The notes: a model not told the origin generated them from the letters alone. A stretch of 64,000 nucleotides of DNA from Bacillota bacterium (GCA_023392535.1 JAEVYY010000012.1:5755-69754), one strand, 5' to 3'. Positions 9,064 to 17,549 are shown, counted from the first letter of the stretch. Made by a program: numbers and translations.

Positions 9064-9757
9064 AATCAATACCACGGATGGACACATGCTCCATATGGTT
9101 TTTTAAAATATCTACAAAAATAAGCATTTCTTCCTTGGTATAACTATGGAAACCTTTGTGGATAACCGTATCACTATTTTTATAGCTCTGTAGATAATAA
9201 TCTTTACATCCACTGATCCAATTCGCTATTTGCTGGAAGGTATTGACATTATGCAATTCTTTTACAACAGTGGTTCTAAATTCATAATCGATACCAGAAT
9301 GCATTAAGTAATCTACGGATTCATAGATATAATCCATATTCACGGAAGATACATCGGTAACGTTTGCATAATCCAGCGGGCAGGTCTTAATATCCATAGC
9401 TACGAAATCTATTAAATGCTGTGAATATAAAGTCTGTATCATCTGAGGATTTGAACCGTTTGTGTCCAGTTTTATCAAATAACCTAATTTTTTAATATCC
9501 TTTATTAATGCTGGCAAGTCCGCATGCAGGGTTGGTTCCCCGCCAGATATGCAGACACCTGTTAGGATACCATATCTCCTTTTTAAGAATTGCAATATGT
9601 CCTCATAAGAAAGAACGGGCTGAGAGGAAGGATAGAGCACTAAGTCTTTGTTATGACAAAAAGGACATCGAAAATTACAGCTGCCTAAAAATATAGTCGC
9701 TGCCACGCGTCCAGGGTAATCTAATAAAGTTGTCTTATTCAAACCATGAATTTGCAC
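9062..9757 (-). CDS. Radical SAM activating protein, anaerobic NrdG-like
   Basis: A 231-residue radical SAM protein of the anaerobic ribonucleoside-triphosphate reductase activase type, which uses a 4Fe-4S cluster and SAM to install a glycyl radical on a partner. The cluster motif CNFRCPFC (C27, C31, C34, CX3CX2C) follows LLDYPGRVAATIFLGS, typical of this subfamily, and the SAM-binding SGGEPT occurs near residue 73. The partner NrdD is not in the window, so activation of another glycyl-radical enzyme is possible. It is transcribed divergently from tadA across a 130-base gap. Confidence 0.88.
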   Translation of the reverse strand: MQIHGLNKTTLLDYPGRVAATIFLGSCNFRCPFCHNKDLVLYPSSQPVLSYEDILQFLKRRYGILTGVCISGGEPTLHADLPALIKDIKKLGYLIKLDTNGSNPQMIQTLYSQHLIDFVAMDIKTCPLDYANVTDVSSVNMDYIYESVDYLMHSGIDYEFRTTVVKELHNVNTFQQIANWISGCKDYYLQSYKNSDTVIHKGFHSYTKEEMLIFVDILKNHMEHVSIRGID

Positions 9758-9886
9758 AATGATACCTGCCTATGTTAAAATAAATGCATTTGTAACGTTT
9801 ATAGTATAGCAGATAGGATTTTGAATCGCAAATAGTAGTAGGTGCATTACAATTGCATATGCGCAAGTTAAACAGGTGGAGTAAAC

Positions 9887-10369
9887 ATGAGCAAACATGA
9901 AAAATATATGAAAGAAGCTATAAAACAGGCGAAAAAGGCTTATATGCTGGAAGAGGTTCCAATCGGCTGTGTCATCGTATATGACAATAAAGTAATTGGA
10001 CGTGGATATAATAGAAGAAATACGGATAAAAGTACTCTTGCACATGCTGAAATTACGGCAATAAAAAAGGCAAGTAAAAAAGTAGGTGATTGGAGACTGG
10101 AAAAGTGTACGCTATATGTAACGCTGGAACCTTGTCAGATGTGTGCAGGTGCAATCGTACAAGCACGCATACCGACTGTTGTAATAGGTAGTATGAACCC
10201 AAAAGCTGGTTGTGCAGGGTCAGTCTTGAATATTTTACAAATACCTGAATTTAACCATCAGGTCGAGATCACTAAAGGGATGTTAGAAACAGAATGCAGT
10301 GGCCTACTAACTTCGTTTTTTAAAGAGCTTCGTGATAAGAAAAAAAAAGCTAAAGCAGATTTGGAATAA
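9887..10369 (+). CDS. tadA: tRNA-specific adenosine deaminase
   Basis: Converts A34 to inosine in tRNA-Arg(ACG), an essential wobble modification. In 160 residues it shows the zinc-binding HAE (H53, E55 as catalytic acid) and PCQMC (C83, C86) of cytidine-deaminase-fold enzymes, and the usual N-terminal MKEAIKQAKKA helix. It lies just before the SRP RNA gene, the same order as in Bacillus subtilis (tadA-scr-dnaX), which strengthens the call. The SD is AGGTGGAG. Confidence 0.95.
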   Translation: MSKHEKYMKEAIKQAKKAYMLEEVPIGCVIVYDNKVIGRGYNRRNTDKSTLAHAEITAIKKASKKVGDWRLEKCTLYVTLEPCQMCAGAIVQARIPTVVIGSMNPKAGCAGSVLNILQIPEFNHQVEITKGMLETECSGLLTSFFKELRDKKKKAKADLE

Positions 10370-10413
10370 AGTGGGAGATACCTATATAGCAGGGCTTTTT
10401 AGGCGATAATCAG

Positions 10414-10442
10414 TTGACAAAACAGATGAAAAAAGGTATACT
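10414..10442 (+). promoter_or_regulatory. Promoter of the SRP RNA gene
   Basis: TTGACA (10414-10419), exactly 17 bases, TATACT (10437-10442). The RNA 5' end at about 10450 is seven bases downstream. This near-consensus promoter suits an abundant stable RNA. Confidence 0.9.
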
Positions 10443-10449
10443 TTAAAAA

Positions 10450-10714
10450 CCGTGCAGCCGGGGACGTAGCGGAGCCCTGTACCTACAATCCGCTCTAGTA
10501 GGGGTGATGTATTGCCGAGGGTACTTGCTTGTATAGCTGCCCTTTATAAGTGGCGTTGAAGTTTGGGTCTTACGCAATGGAAATCTATGAACCTAGTCAG
10601 GGCAGGAATGCAGCAGCTATAAGTAGAATCTTCCGTGTGCCGTGAGGGTGCCTGGCGGAGTTAACTGTAAAGGTAACGTGTATGAGCTTCATTCGACGCA
10701 ATACGCACGGTTTT
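10450..10714 (+). ncRNA. ffs: Signal recognition particle RNA, long Gram-positive type
   Basis: RNA scaffold of the signal recognition particle, about 265 bases as in the 6S-like scRNA of Bacillus. The conserved helix 8 core is plain: GTCAGG, then GCA-GGAA-TGC (GGAA tetraloop), then AGCAGC, near 10598-10620. The 5' CCGTGC (10450-10455) pairs with the 3' GCACGG (10705-10710), followed by a TTTTG tail. An Alu-type domain fits the extra 5' and 3' sequence. The last 43 bases of the gene region recur downstream (see the repeat entries), so the gene has been a target for insertion yet stays intact. Confidence 0.93.
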
Positions 10715-10717
10715 GTT
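10675..10717 (+). repeat. 43-bp direct repeat, left copy (SRP RNA 3' end)
   Basis: Bases 10675-10717 are identical to 12745-12787, offset 2,070 bp. The repeat begins AACGTGTATGAGC and ends GCACGGTTTTGTT, so it covers the last 36 bases of the SRP RNA and its T-rich tail. The flanks differ on both sides, giving sharp borders. It has the geometry of an attL site. Confidence 0.95.
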
Positions 10718-10754
10718 TATTATATAAAAGAATTCATATAAGCAACATGTGAAC

Positions 10755-10797
10755 TGTGTTAGACTATTTCATCATGAGATAGTTCAACACAATTTTT
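10755..10797 (+). terminator. Terminator inside the ffs-linked element
   Basis: TGTGTT-ag-ACTATTTC (10755-10770) pairs with GAGATAGT-tc-AACACA, followed by ATTTTT. It would stop read-through from the SRP RNA promoter into the element gene. Confidence 0.8.
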
Positions 10798-10824
10798 GAT
10801 TGGAGTAAATGACTAGAATATGAT
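10796..10824 (+). promoter_or_regulatory. Promoter of the element membrane-protein gene
   Basis: TTGATT (10796-10801), 17 bases, TATGAT (10819-10824). It starts within the terminator T tract and lies about 60 bases before the start codon. Confidence 0.6.
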
Positions 10825-10883
10825 ATAGTATTATTGCCGAAATAAATGGAAAGATAGTTACAAATAATGAGAGAGTGGAACAA

Positions 10884-12743
10884 ATGATAGATAAAGAGAA
10901 ATATAGGATTATTTTACTTATTTTAACATCTTTGATAGCAGTCATATTCTTTTTAGCAGGGGCAAAAGATTCATTTTCAGTAAAAAAAACGTATCTTGCA
11001 GTAGAAAATCCAGAAAATTATTCTATTGTTGAAATAAAAAATGAGTTACCAGTAGAACAAAAATTTACTACTGCTAGTATGAACTTTTTAGAGAAGATAG
11101 AAATTTTTTTAGTTGGGATATCTGAGAAAAATAAGCAAGACTATTTAAATATTGAATTGATGGATGAAGAAGGAAATGTTATATTCCAAAAAGACTTGTC
11201 GGTTGGAGACATAAAAAACGGTGAAATTACAAAGGTATCAATAGGTATTGATGTAATACCACAAAAAGAATATACATTTGTATTTAAAGTAAAAAGTATT
11301 TTAGATGAATCATCTCTAGGAATATTAACAGTTCCAAGAACTGAAAATGTAGGAATTGGAAAGCAATTAAGTATTAACAATCAAGAAGACATTAGAAATG
11401 AATTATATATCAGCTATTATGGATGCTATAAGAATAAAGCAACGTATAACTGGAGTTGGACATTTGCTTTAATATTTATAAGTTTAAGTATATGTACAAT
11501 TTTAGTTTTTAAAATAATCTTTCACAATATTGAACCCTTGAATAAACATTATATGATGGGCACGACTGCTAAGTATATGACATATATTTCTTTATTGTTA
11601 CTATTGATATGCAATATTTATTCAGGATTTAATTTGTTAAATGTATATCATCATTCACAGTATGCATTGTCCTATAGATTTGGTTGGATTCCCCGCGGAT
11701 TAGTTGGTCAAATTGGATGTTTAATATTTGGAGACGAGGTTTGGTATACAGGATTTGGCATTGATTTATTCGTCTTTATTACGATGACGTTATTTCTAAT
11801 TTGGTTAAGTAAGATAATCTATGAAATTGCGTTTAAAAAAGGCAATATAGCGATAATTAGTATTTTAGCAATACTTTTAATAGTCCCAATTCTACGTCAA
11901 ACTATCATTTATTCGCCACATTGTGAGGGGATCGTATGGTGTTTTATAGCAGTTATTTATGAAATGACTTATAAAAAATCAGCATACAAGGTAGCAATCG
12001 CATCAGCTTTTTTATGTTTTGTTTCAGTATTAATCTCAGAAAGTAATCTTTTTTTTGTCTGTCCCTTGTTAGTTAGTATGACTATTTTATATTTTGTGGA
12101 TTCTTATGATATAAATGATTTGATAAAGAGTAAGTTATGGATGGTTACATTCTATATTCCTACTTGTATATTGTCACTATATATTAGTCGTTGGAAGATC
12201 ACAGATGAGATGGCTAATAAATGGATTGATTTTATTCACACATTAAATTTAGAAGTATTTAGTGAGATACATATTCAAAATTTTTACCAACGAGCAAATG
12301 AACTCAGCAGTATTTATGGAATTCGAGATGCGATAGAATCCTATAAACATTATGGATGGTCATTGATTGTAGTACCACTAGTAGTTATTTTCATAACATT
12401 AATTCAAATGTATTATGCAAAAGCAAAGAAAAAGAATATTATTTGTTATCTATTACTTGTGTTTGGATCTTATTTGTTTGTATTGTCATTTAGGATAATT
12501 GCTAGTGATGATTATAGATCATACATATATTCTATGTTTGTTGTGATAATATTAAGTATCTTCACGCTACATCGATATGCTAGCAATCATGTTTCAGGAT
12601 ATGTAAATGCTGCAATTATTATCATTGCTATATGCGTAGTACTTAAATACTATAATCTTCAGTTGGATCTTGCAGAATGGGAACATAGATCGCTAAAAGA
12701 TTTTTATGACATGATAATGTATGCTAGAAAGATGACTTATTAA
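10884..12743 (+). CDS. Large multi-pass membrane protein of unknown function
   Basis: A 619-residue protein (start ATG 10884; GTG 10875 is possible but sits in the ribosome site). It opens with a membrane anchor (about residues 7-27), followed by a soluble, strand-rich outer domain of about 150 residues (roughly 35-185), then 10 or more hydrophobic segments to the C-terminus. A motif YRFGWIPRGLVGQIG lies at an early loop and SESNLFF near residue 390. The outline resembles membrane proteins of cell-surface polysaccharide loci (polymerase or GT-C-like), but no catalytic motif is certain. It is AT-rich and alone between the two 43-bp repeats, suggesting transfer. Function not assigned. Confidence 0.75.
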   Translation: MIDKEKYRIILLILTSLIAVIFFLAGAKDSFSVKKTYLAVENPENYSIVEIKNELPVEQKFTTASMNFLEKIEIFLVGISEKNKQDYLNIELMDEEGNVIFQKDLSVGDIKNGEITKVSIGIDVIPQKEYTFVFKVKSILDESSLGILTVPRTENVGIGKQLSINNQEDIRNELYISYYGCYKNKATYNWSWTFALIFISLSICTILVFKIIFHNIEPLNKHYMMGTTAKYMTYISLLLLLICNIYSGFNLLNVYHHSQYALSYRFGWIPRGLVGQIGCLIFGDEVWYTGFGIDLFVFITMTLFLIWLSKIIYEIAFKKGNIAIISILAILLIVPILRQTIIYSPHCEGIVWCFIAVIYEMTYKKSAYKVAIASAFLCFVSVLISESNLFFVCPLLVSMTILYFVDSYDINDLIKSKLWMVTFYIPTCILSLYISRWKITDEMANKWIDFIHTLNLEVFSEIHIQNFYQRANELSSIYGIRDAIESYKHYGWSLIVVPLVVIFITLIQMYYAKAKKKNIICYLLLVFGSYLFVLSFRIIASDDYRSYIYSMFVVIILSIFTLHRYASNHVSGYVNAAIIIIAICVVLKYYNLQLDLAEWEHRSLKDFYDMIMYARKMTY

Positions 12744-12744
12744 A

Positions 12745-12787
12745 AACGTGTATGAGCTTCATTCGACGCAATACGCACGGTTTTGTT
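12745..12787 (+). repeat. 43-bp direct repeat, right copy (orphan SRP RNA 3' end)
   Basis: Identical to 10675-10717. No other SRP RNA sequence lies to its left, so this is a displaced 3' fragment, as at attR. The stop codon of the element gene (12741-12743) is separated from it by a single base. Confidence 0.95.
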
Positions 12788-12802
12788 ATATAAATTAGTT
12801 AA

Positions 12803-12838
12803 TAATTATACAACATACAGACTATGTGTGTATAATTA
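12803..12838 (+). promoter_or_regulatory. Extended dyad before the amino acid transporter promoter
   Basis: TAATTATACA-ACATA (12803-12817) and TATGT-g-TGTATAATTA (12823-12838) form an almost perfect inverted repeat with a 5-base centre, ending 12 bases before the -35 box at 12851. It has no T tract, so an operator is likelier than a terminator. The regulator is unknown. Confidence 0.5.
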
Positions 12839-12850
12839 TACATAAAAATA

Positions 12851-12879
12851 TTGACATGATACATGGCAAATGCTAAATT
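12851..12879 (+). promoter_or_regulatory. Promoter of the polar amino acid ABC operon
   Basis: TTGACA (12851-12856), a 17-base spacer and TAAATT (12874-12879), about 40 bases before the start codon. Confidence 0.6.
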
Positions 12880-12921
12880 GGAGATGTAAATAGTTAGGTT
12901 TTGATTCAGGAGGAGAAAATT

Positions 12922-13749
12922 ATGAAGAAGATAATTGCAATGACCGCTATGGCAGCGATGGTAGTATCATTGACGGCATGTGGAAGTAAAGCAGATGAAA
13001 CAAAAACATCTCAGGCAGAGACAGAAGCGGTTGTAGAAACCACACAAGAAGCAGCAACAGAAGCAGAAAATACAGAAGTAGCAGCAACAAACGGAACATT
13101 AGTAATGGCAACAAATGCGGAATTTCCACCTTACGAATTTCGCGAAGGTGATAAAATCGTCGGTATTGATGCAGATATTGCGCAGGCTATCGCGGATGAA
13201 TTGGGGATGGAACTGAAAATTGAGGATATGCAATTTGATTCTATCATAGCAGCCGTTCAATCTGGTAAAGCAGATATGGGTGTGGCAGGGATGACGATAA
13301 CAGAGGATCGTTTAGCAACCGTTAATTTTACGACACCTTATACAAAGGCAGCACAGGTCATTATTGTAAAAGAAAATAGTACAGTTACGACGCCGGATGA
13401 TTTAAAAGGGAAAAAGATTGGTGTTCAGTTAGGTACCACAGGCGATATCTATGCAGAAGACATAGAAGATGTAAAACTTGATCGCTATAGTAAAGGTTTT
13501 GAAGCTGTTCAGGCTCTGCTTCAGGATAAAATTGATGCTGTTATTATCGATCGTGAACCAGCTAACGTTTTTGTGGAACAAAATGAAGGATTGAAAATTC
13601 TTGATGAAGAGTTTACGGTGGAAGAATATGCAATTTGTATGTCAAAGGATAACACGGAATTGTTAGATAAAGTGAATGCTGCATTGGAAAAGTTACAGGA
13701 ATCTGGTAAAATTGAAGAAATTAAGGCTCAATACATTACTGCAGAATAA
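12922..13749 (+). CDS. Polar amino acid ABC transporter binding lipoprotein
   Basis: Extracytoplasmic solute-binding protein, SBP family 3 (275 residues), which delivers an amino acid to the permease encoded next. The signal peptide ends in the lipobox LTAC (Cys about residue 20), followed by an acidic, threonine-rich linker. The mature part begins with TLVMATNAEFPPYEF and has the family 3 stretch GIDADIAQAIADELG. The start is ATG 12922 after AGGAGGAG; a TTG 21 bases up lies before that site. Ligand (glutamine, cystine or other polar residue) not determinable. Confidence 0.92.
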   Translation: MKKIIAMTAMAAMVVSLTACGSKADETKTSQAETEAVVETTQEAATEAENTEVAATNGTLVMATNAEFPPYEFREGDKIVGIDADIAQAIADELGMELKIEDMQFDSIIAAVQSGKADMGVAGMTITEDRLATVNFTTPYTKAAQVIIVKENSTVTTPDDLKGKKIGVQLGTTGDIYAEDIEDVKLDRYSKGFEAVQALLQDKIDAVIIDREPANVFVEQNEGLKILDEEFTVEEYAICMSKDNTELLDKVNAALEKLQESGKIEEIKAQYITAE

Positions 13750-13815
13750 ATATAGAAATTAGATCTAGAATTCTACAGGTAGTCTCAATATTGTGATGTA
13801 AGAAGGAAAAAGCAT

Positions 13816-14508
13816 ATGATTAACAAGTTAACAGATTCATTTTATTTGAATTTCATAAAAGATGAACGTTGGAAATATATTACAGGTGGTTTAAAAATTA
13901 CATTGACCGTGACTTTTTTTGCCGTCATCATGGGGATCGCACTGGGTTTTTTAGTGGCAATTGTTAGGTCGACTCATGATAAAACTGGTAAGCTTAAATT
14001 ACTAAATTTTTTATGCAATCTATATTTAACGGTTATTCGAGGAACACCTGTAGTTGTACAATTGTTAATCACTTATTTTATTATTTTTGGTAGCGTAAAT
14101 ATTAATAAAGTGGTGGTCGCTGTGATCGCATTCGGTATAAATTCAGGAGCCTATGTCGCAGAGATCATCAGAAGTGGTATTATGTCTGTAGACAGCGGTC
14201 AGTTTGAAGCTGGAAGAAGTATCGGATTTACGTATGGCCAGACAATGCTATATATTATATTACCACAGGCATTTAAAAATGTTCTCCCGGCGCTCGCAAA
14301 TGAATTTATTGTATTACTAAAGGAAACTTCCGTGGCCGGTTACATTGCGTTGGAAGATCTGACCAAGGGTGGCGATATCATTAGAAGTCGTACCTATGAT
14401 GCTTTTATGCCACTGATTGGTGTCGCAGTTATTTACTTACTAATGGTTATGATTTTTAATTACTTTGTGAAATACCTTGAGAGGAGGTTGCGTAATAGTG
14501 AGCACTAA
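13816..14508 (+). CDS. Polar amino acid ABC transporter permease
   Basis: Membrane subunit of the HisM/GlnP type, 230 residues with about five membrane segments. The EAA loop, which contacts the ATPase, is seen as EAGRSIGFTYGQTMLYIILPQ (about residues 135-155). The N-terminus carries the usual GGLKITLTVT segment, and LTVIRGTPVVVQL precedes the third segment. The gene overlaps the ATPase gene by 11 bases. One permease type suggests a homodimer in the importer. Confidence 0.93.
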   Translation: MINKLTDSFYLNFIKDERWKYITGGLKITLTVTFFAVIMGIALGFLVAIVRSTHDKTGKLKLLNFLCNLYLTVIRGTPVVVQLLITYFIIFGSVNINKVVVAVIAFGINSGAYVAEIIRSGIMSVDSGQFEAGRSIGFTYGQTMLYIILPQAFKNVLPALANEFIVLLKETSVAGYIALEDLTKGGDIIRSRTYDAFMPLIGVAVIYLLMVMIFNYFVKYLERRLRNSEH

Positions 14509-15253
14509 TGCGAATCATGAGAAACAACCTTTAATTCAAGTTACAGATTTGGTAAAAAGTTTTGGTGAATTACACGCCCTTGATGGTGTTTCAACAAGCA
14601 TTTATGAAGGTGATGTAGTGTTTGTAGTGGGACCCTCGGGTTCTGGGAAGAGCACATTTCTTCGTTGCCTGAATCGTTTGGAAGAACCGACTGGTGGAAC
14701 GATTCTATTTGAATCTGCTGATATTACAAATCCTAAGACGGATATCAATAAACATCGGCAAAAGATGGGTATGGTATTTCAACAATTTAATTTATTTCCA
14801 CACATGACCATTATGAAGAATCTTACGATTGGGCCTATAAAGCTTCAAAATAAATCAAAAGAAGAAGCGGAAAAAGAGGCCAGGATTTTATTGGAAAGAG
14901 TAGGTCTTGCCGATAGGGAAAATGCATATCCCAGTCAATTATCAGGTGGTCAAAAGCAGCGAATTGCAATCGTGCGAGCCCTATGTATGAAGCCAGATGT
15001 AATGCTGTTCGATGAACCGACATCTGCGCTCGATCCTGAGATGGTAGGTGAAGTGCTAAGTGTTATGCGTGATTTGGCGGAAGAAAAGATGACTATGGTT
15101 GTTGTAACACATGAGATGGCATTTGCTAAGGAAGTAGCCAACAGAGTATTATTTATGGCAGATGGAAAGATCATAGAGGAAAACAATCCAAAAGAATTCT
15201 TTGATAATCCGAAAACAGATCGATTAAAGAATTTTTTAAGTAAAGTACTATAA
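14498..15253 (+). CDS. Polar amino acid ABC transporter ATPase
   Basis: GlnQ/HisP-type ATPase, 251 residues. Walker A is GPSGSGKST, the Q-loop is MVFQQFNLFPHMT, the signature is LSGGQKQR, Walker B is MLFDEPTSALDPE and the switch histidine is VVTHEM. I choose GTG 14498, ten bases after GAGGAGG (14481-14487); an in-frame TTG at 14477 lies before the ribosome site. It completes a binding protein, permease and ATPase operon that ends at a terminator. Confidence 0.94.
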   Translation: MSTNANHEKQPLIQVTDLVKSFGELHALDGVSTSIYEGDVVFVVGPSGSGKSTFLRCLNRLEEPTGGTILFESADITNPKTDINKHRQKMGMVFQQFNLFPHMTIMKNLTIGPIKLQNKSKEEAEKEARILLERVGLADRENAYPSQLSGGQKQRIAIVRALCMKPDVMLFDEPTSALDPEMVGEVLSVMRDLAEEKMTMVVVTHEMAFAKEVANRVLFMADGKIIEENNPKEFFDNPKTDRLKNFLSKVL

Positions 15254-15285
15254 AATTATTCCATATATTATAATAATTCAATAAG

Positions 15286-15318
15286 AAAATTTCTGTTTTT
15301 ACTTGCAGAAATTTTTTT
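15286..15318 (+). terminator. Terminator of the amino acid ABC operon
   Basis: AAAATTTCTG (15286-15295), a 10-base loop, then CAGAAATTTTTTT (15306-15318). The 3' arm runs directly into the T tract. Confidence 0.85.
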
Positions 15319-15384
15319 ATTGTGATATATTAAAGTAACTTTATAAAGTATATTATTAAAGCATCTTATTAAAGGAGTAAAACA

Positions 15385-16392
15385 ATGGAAAAATCTAATG
15401 TAAAAAGAATTAAAGAGCTCAATAAGGTATTAATTCGAAAAGCATTTTTTTCAATACATACCCAGACAGCTGCGGATTTGTCTCAAACAACTGGTCTCAG
15501 TGTAGTGACTATAAATACCCTTTTACGAGAGATGACGGAAGAAAATGAAGTACTGGTAATGGCAGAGTTGGAATCCAATGGCGGGCGTCCGGCTACGAAG
15601 TATCAGTATAATAATTTTTATCAATGTACTGCAGTTTTATATGGATATCACAAAAATAATAAAGATATCATTACCATGTTAGTTACAGATATATTTGGAA
15701 AATGTATCTTGAGAGAAAGCGCCGCGATGGAAAACATTACGGTCAGCTCTTTTGAAAGTATGCTTGATAAAGCTTTTAAAGAATTTCCTATGATCCGTAT
15801 CATTGCATTTGGATTACCGGGGGAAGAAAATGATGGTGTCATTCTTTTTAATGACTATAAAGAAATTGTCGGTAATAGCTTTATCAATCATTATAAAAAT
15901 AGATATCAGGTTCCGGTTCTTTTTGTAAATGATGTGAATGCTGCGGTGTATGGATATTATCATAGAAAAGTTTATCCGGATAAAAATGTAGTTGGTATTT
16001 TTTTTCCAAGAAAATATAAACCGGGAGCAGGTATTATTATAAACGGAGAGATTTATGCAGGTCTTCAGGGTTTTGCAGGAGAAGTTGGTTTTATTCCGAA
16101 TGGAATAAGATGGAATGAATTGGACTATCAGAATGATGAAGCAGTATTGGAAGCGGTGAGCAATGTAATTACAATACTCAGTTGTGTGGTTGCACCGGAC
16201 AGATTTGTTCTATATGGAGATTTTTTTCATGATAGAAGTAAAGATATGTTGGAGCACAGAATCCAGGAAATGCTACAAAATAAATATGCTATTTTTATTG
16301 AGATTTCATCAGAATTGGCTAAAGATATAGAATATGGACTTATCTGTAAGGCATCAAGAGAATTGAAAAATGTGGAGGGACTAATTAAATGA
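15385..16392 (+). CDS. ROK-family transcriptional regulator, degenerate kinase domain
   Basis: A 335-residue NagC/XylR-type regulator: winged helix-turn-helix (about residues 10-65, AADLSQTTGLSVVTINTLLRE) followed by a ROK sugar-kinase-like domain. The phosphate loop, normally DxGGT, reads DIFGKC, and the zinc-site region reads GFAGEVGFIPNG with Phe in place of the usual His and no CxCGxxGC cysteines. Kinase activity is therefore unlikely, and a sugar-responsive repressor is the best reading. The stop overlaps the start of the next MFS gene (ATGA), so that transporter is its probable target. Confidence 0.85.
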   Translation: MEKSNVKRIKELNKVLIRKAFFSIHTQTAADLSQTTGLSVVTINTLLREMTEENEVLVMAELESNGGRPATKYQYNNFYQCTAVLYGYHKNNKDIITMLVTDIFGKCILRESAAMENITVSSFESMLDKAFKEFPMIRIIAFGLPGEENDGVILFNDYKEIVGNSFINHYKNRYQVPVLFVNDVNAAVYGYYHRKVYPDKNVVGIFFPRKYKPGAGIIINGEIYAGLQGFAGEVGFIPNGIRWNELDYQNDEAVLEAVSNVITILSCVVAPDRFVLYGDFFHDRSKDMLEHRIQEMLQNKYAIFIEISSELAKDIEYGLICKASRELKNVEGLIK

Positions 16393-17549
16393 TAACAATT
16401 CTATTAATTATTATATATATCGCTTTTATTAGTCTTGGTCTGCCGGATACGATTATGGGTTCGGCATGGCCGATGATCTATCAGGACTTGCAGGTACCGG
16501 TATCCTATGCTGGTGTATTTACGATGATTGTTTCAGGTGGTACCATACTTTCCAGTTTCTTCAGCGAAAAGCTGATCCGCAGATTAGGTACTGGTAAAAT
16601 TACAGCCATTAGTGTTGCCATGACTGCAGTGGCTCTCCTTGGTATTTGTTTTGCACCAAGTTATCTGTGGATCTGTTTACTTGGTATTCCAATGGGACTT
16701 GGCGCTGGCTCTGTTGATTCCGCTCTCAATAACTTTGTTGCACTTCACTACGAAGCCAGACATATGAACTGGCTGCATGGTTTTTGGGGAATCGGGGCTA
16801 CAACAGGTCCCATTATCATGTCTTTCTTTTTAGCATCTGAGAATGGTTGGCGAAAAGGGTATGCTACGATTGGTATGATGCAGGCTTGTTTAGTAATTTG
16901 TCTTGTACTTTCCTTGCCCTTATGGAAAAGGATTCAAGGAAGGCGGGAAAAGGCAGAAGAAGTAGAACAAAGTACAAGGATAGCATCTTTATTAAACTTA
17001 AAGGGGGCTAAGCCAGCACTTTTATCTTTTTTATGCTATTGCTCTGTAGAATCTACAACTGGATTATGGGGAAGCACTTATTTGGTAGTGTATAAACAAA
17101 TAACACCAGAGGTGGCAGCAAGATGGATTGCTACCTATTATCTTGGAATTACGATCGGACGATTCTTGACAGGTTTTATTTCGATCTATTTCGATAATAA
17201 AAAGATGATTCGTATGGGACAGATTATTATTGTAACTGGCGTTATTTCGCTGTTATTTCCGTTTTCTGTTTATTTTCAAATGATCGGTTTGATTCTGATA
17301 GGTCTTGGGTGCGCGCCTATCTATCCCGCAATGTTACATGAGACTCCGGTCCGTTTCGGGACAGAACGTTCTCAGGGAATCATGGGTATTCAGATGGCGG
17401 TTGCCTATGTGGGAAGTACTTTTATGCCGCCACTTTTTGGATTGATTGCTACCATAACAGGATTTTCTGTATTACCAATGTTTTTAATCATATTTACAAT
17501 TTTAATGTTGATAACTTCCGAAATTGTCGGAAAGGAATGCTATAGATAA
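16389..17549 (+). CDS. MFS transporter, sugar permease-like
   Basis: A 386-residue major facilitator protein with about 12 membrane segments and a central charged loop (about residues 180-205). The opening SLGLPDTIMGSAWPMIYQDL and GLGAGSVDSALNNFVALHY resemble the fucose/glucose permease-like branch common in Clostridia. It is translationally coupled to the ROK regulator by a 4-base overlap, supporting a carbohydrate substrate. Substrate not identified. Confidence 0.85.
   Translation: MITILLIIIYIAFISLGLPDTIMGSAWPMIYQDLQVPVSYAGVFTMIVSGGTILSSFFSEKLIRRLGTGKITAISVAMTAVALLGICFAPSYLWICLLGIPMGLGAGSVDSALNNFVALHYEARHMNWLHGFWGIGATTGPIIMSFFLASENGWRKGYATIGMMQACLVICLVLSLPLWKRIQGRREKAEEVEQSTRIASLLNLKGAKPALLSFLCYCSVESTTGLWGSTYLVVYKQITPEVAARWIATYYLGITIGRFLTGFISIYFDNKKMIRMGQIIIVTGVISLLFPFSVYFQMIGLILIGLGCAPIYPAMLHETPVRFGTERSQGIMGIQMAVAYVGSTFMPPLFGLIATITGFSVLPMFLIIFTILMLITSEIVGKECYR

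Larger units (their letters stand above)
10718..12787 (+). mobile_element. Putative 2.07-kb element inserted at the ffs 3' end
   Basis: The segment between the two 43-bp repeats, plus one repeat copy, is 2,070 bp. It holds a terminator hairpin, a promoter and one large gene ending one base before the right repeat. Insertion into the 3' end of a structural RNA gene with duplication of that end, leaving the RNA intact, is the hallmark of tyrosine-recombinase integration. No recombinase, relaxase or origin is visible, so this could be a cis-mobilisable passenger, a deletion remnant, or cargo moved by an integrase elsewhere. The element call is inference; the repeats are observed. Confidence 0.5.

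Noticed and set aside
10875..10883. GTG 10875 as the start of the element gene
   Set aside because: It lies within the GAGAG-GTGGA ribosome-site region; ATG 10884 has better spacing, though the choice is not certain.
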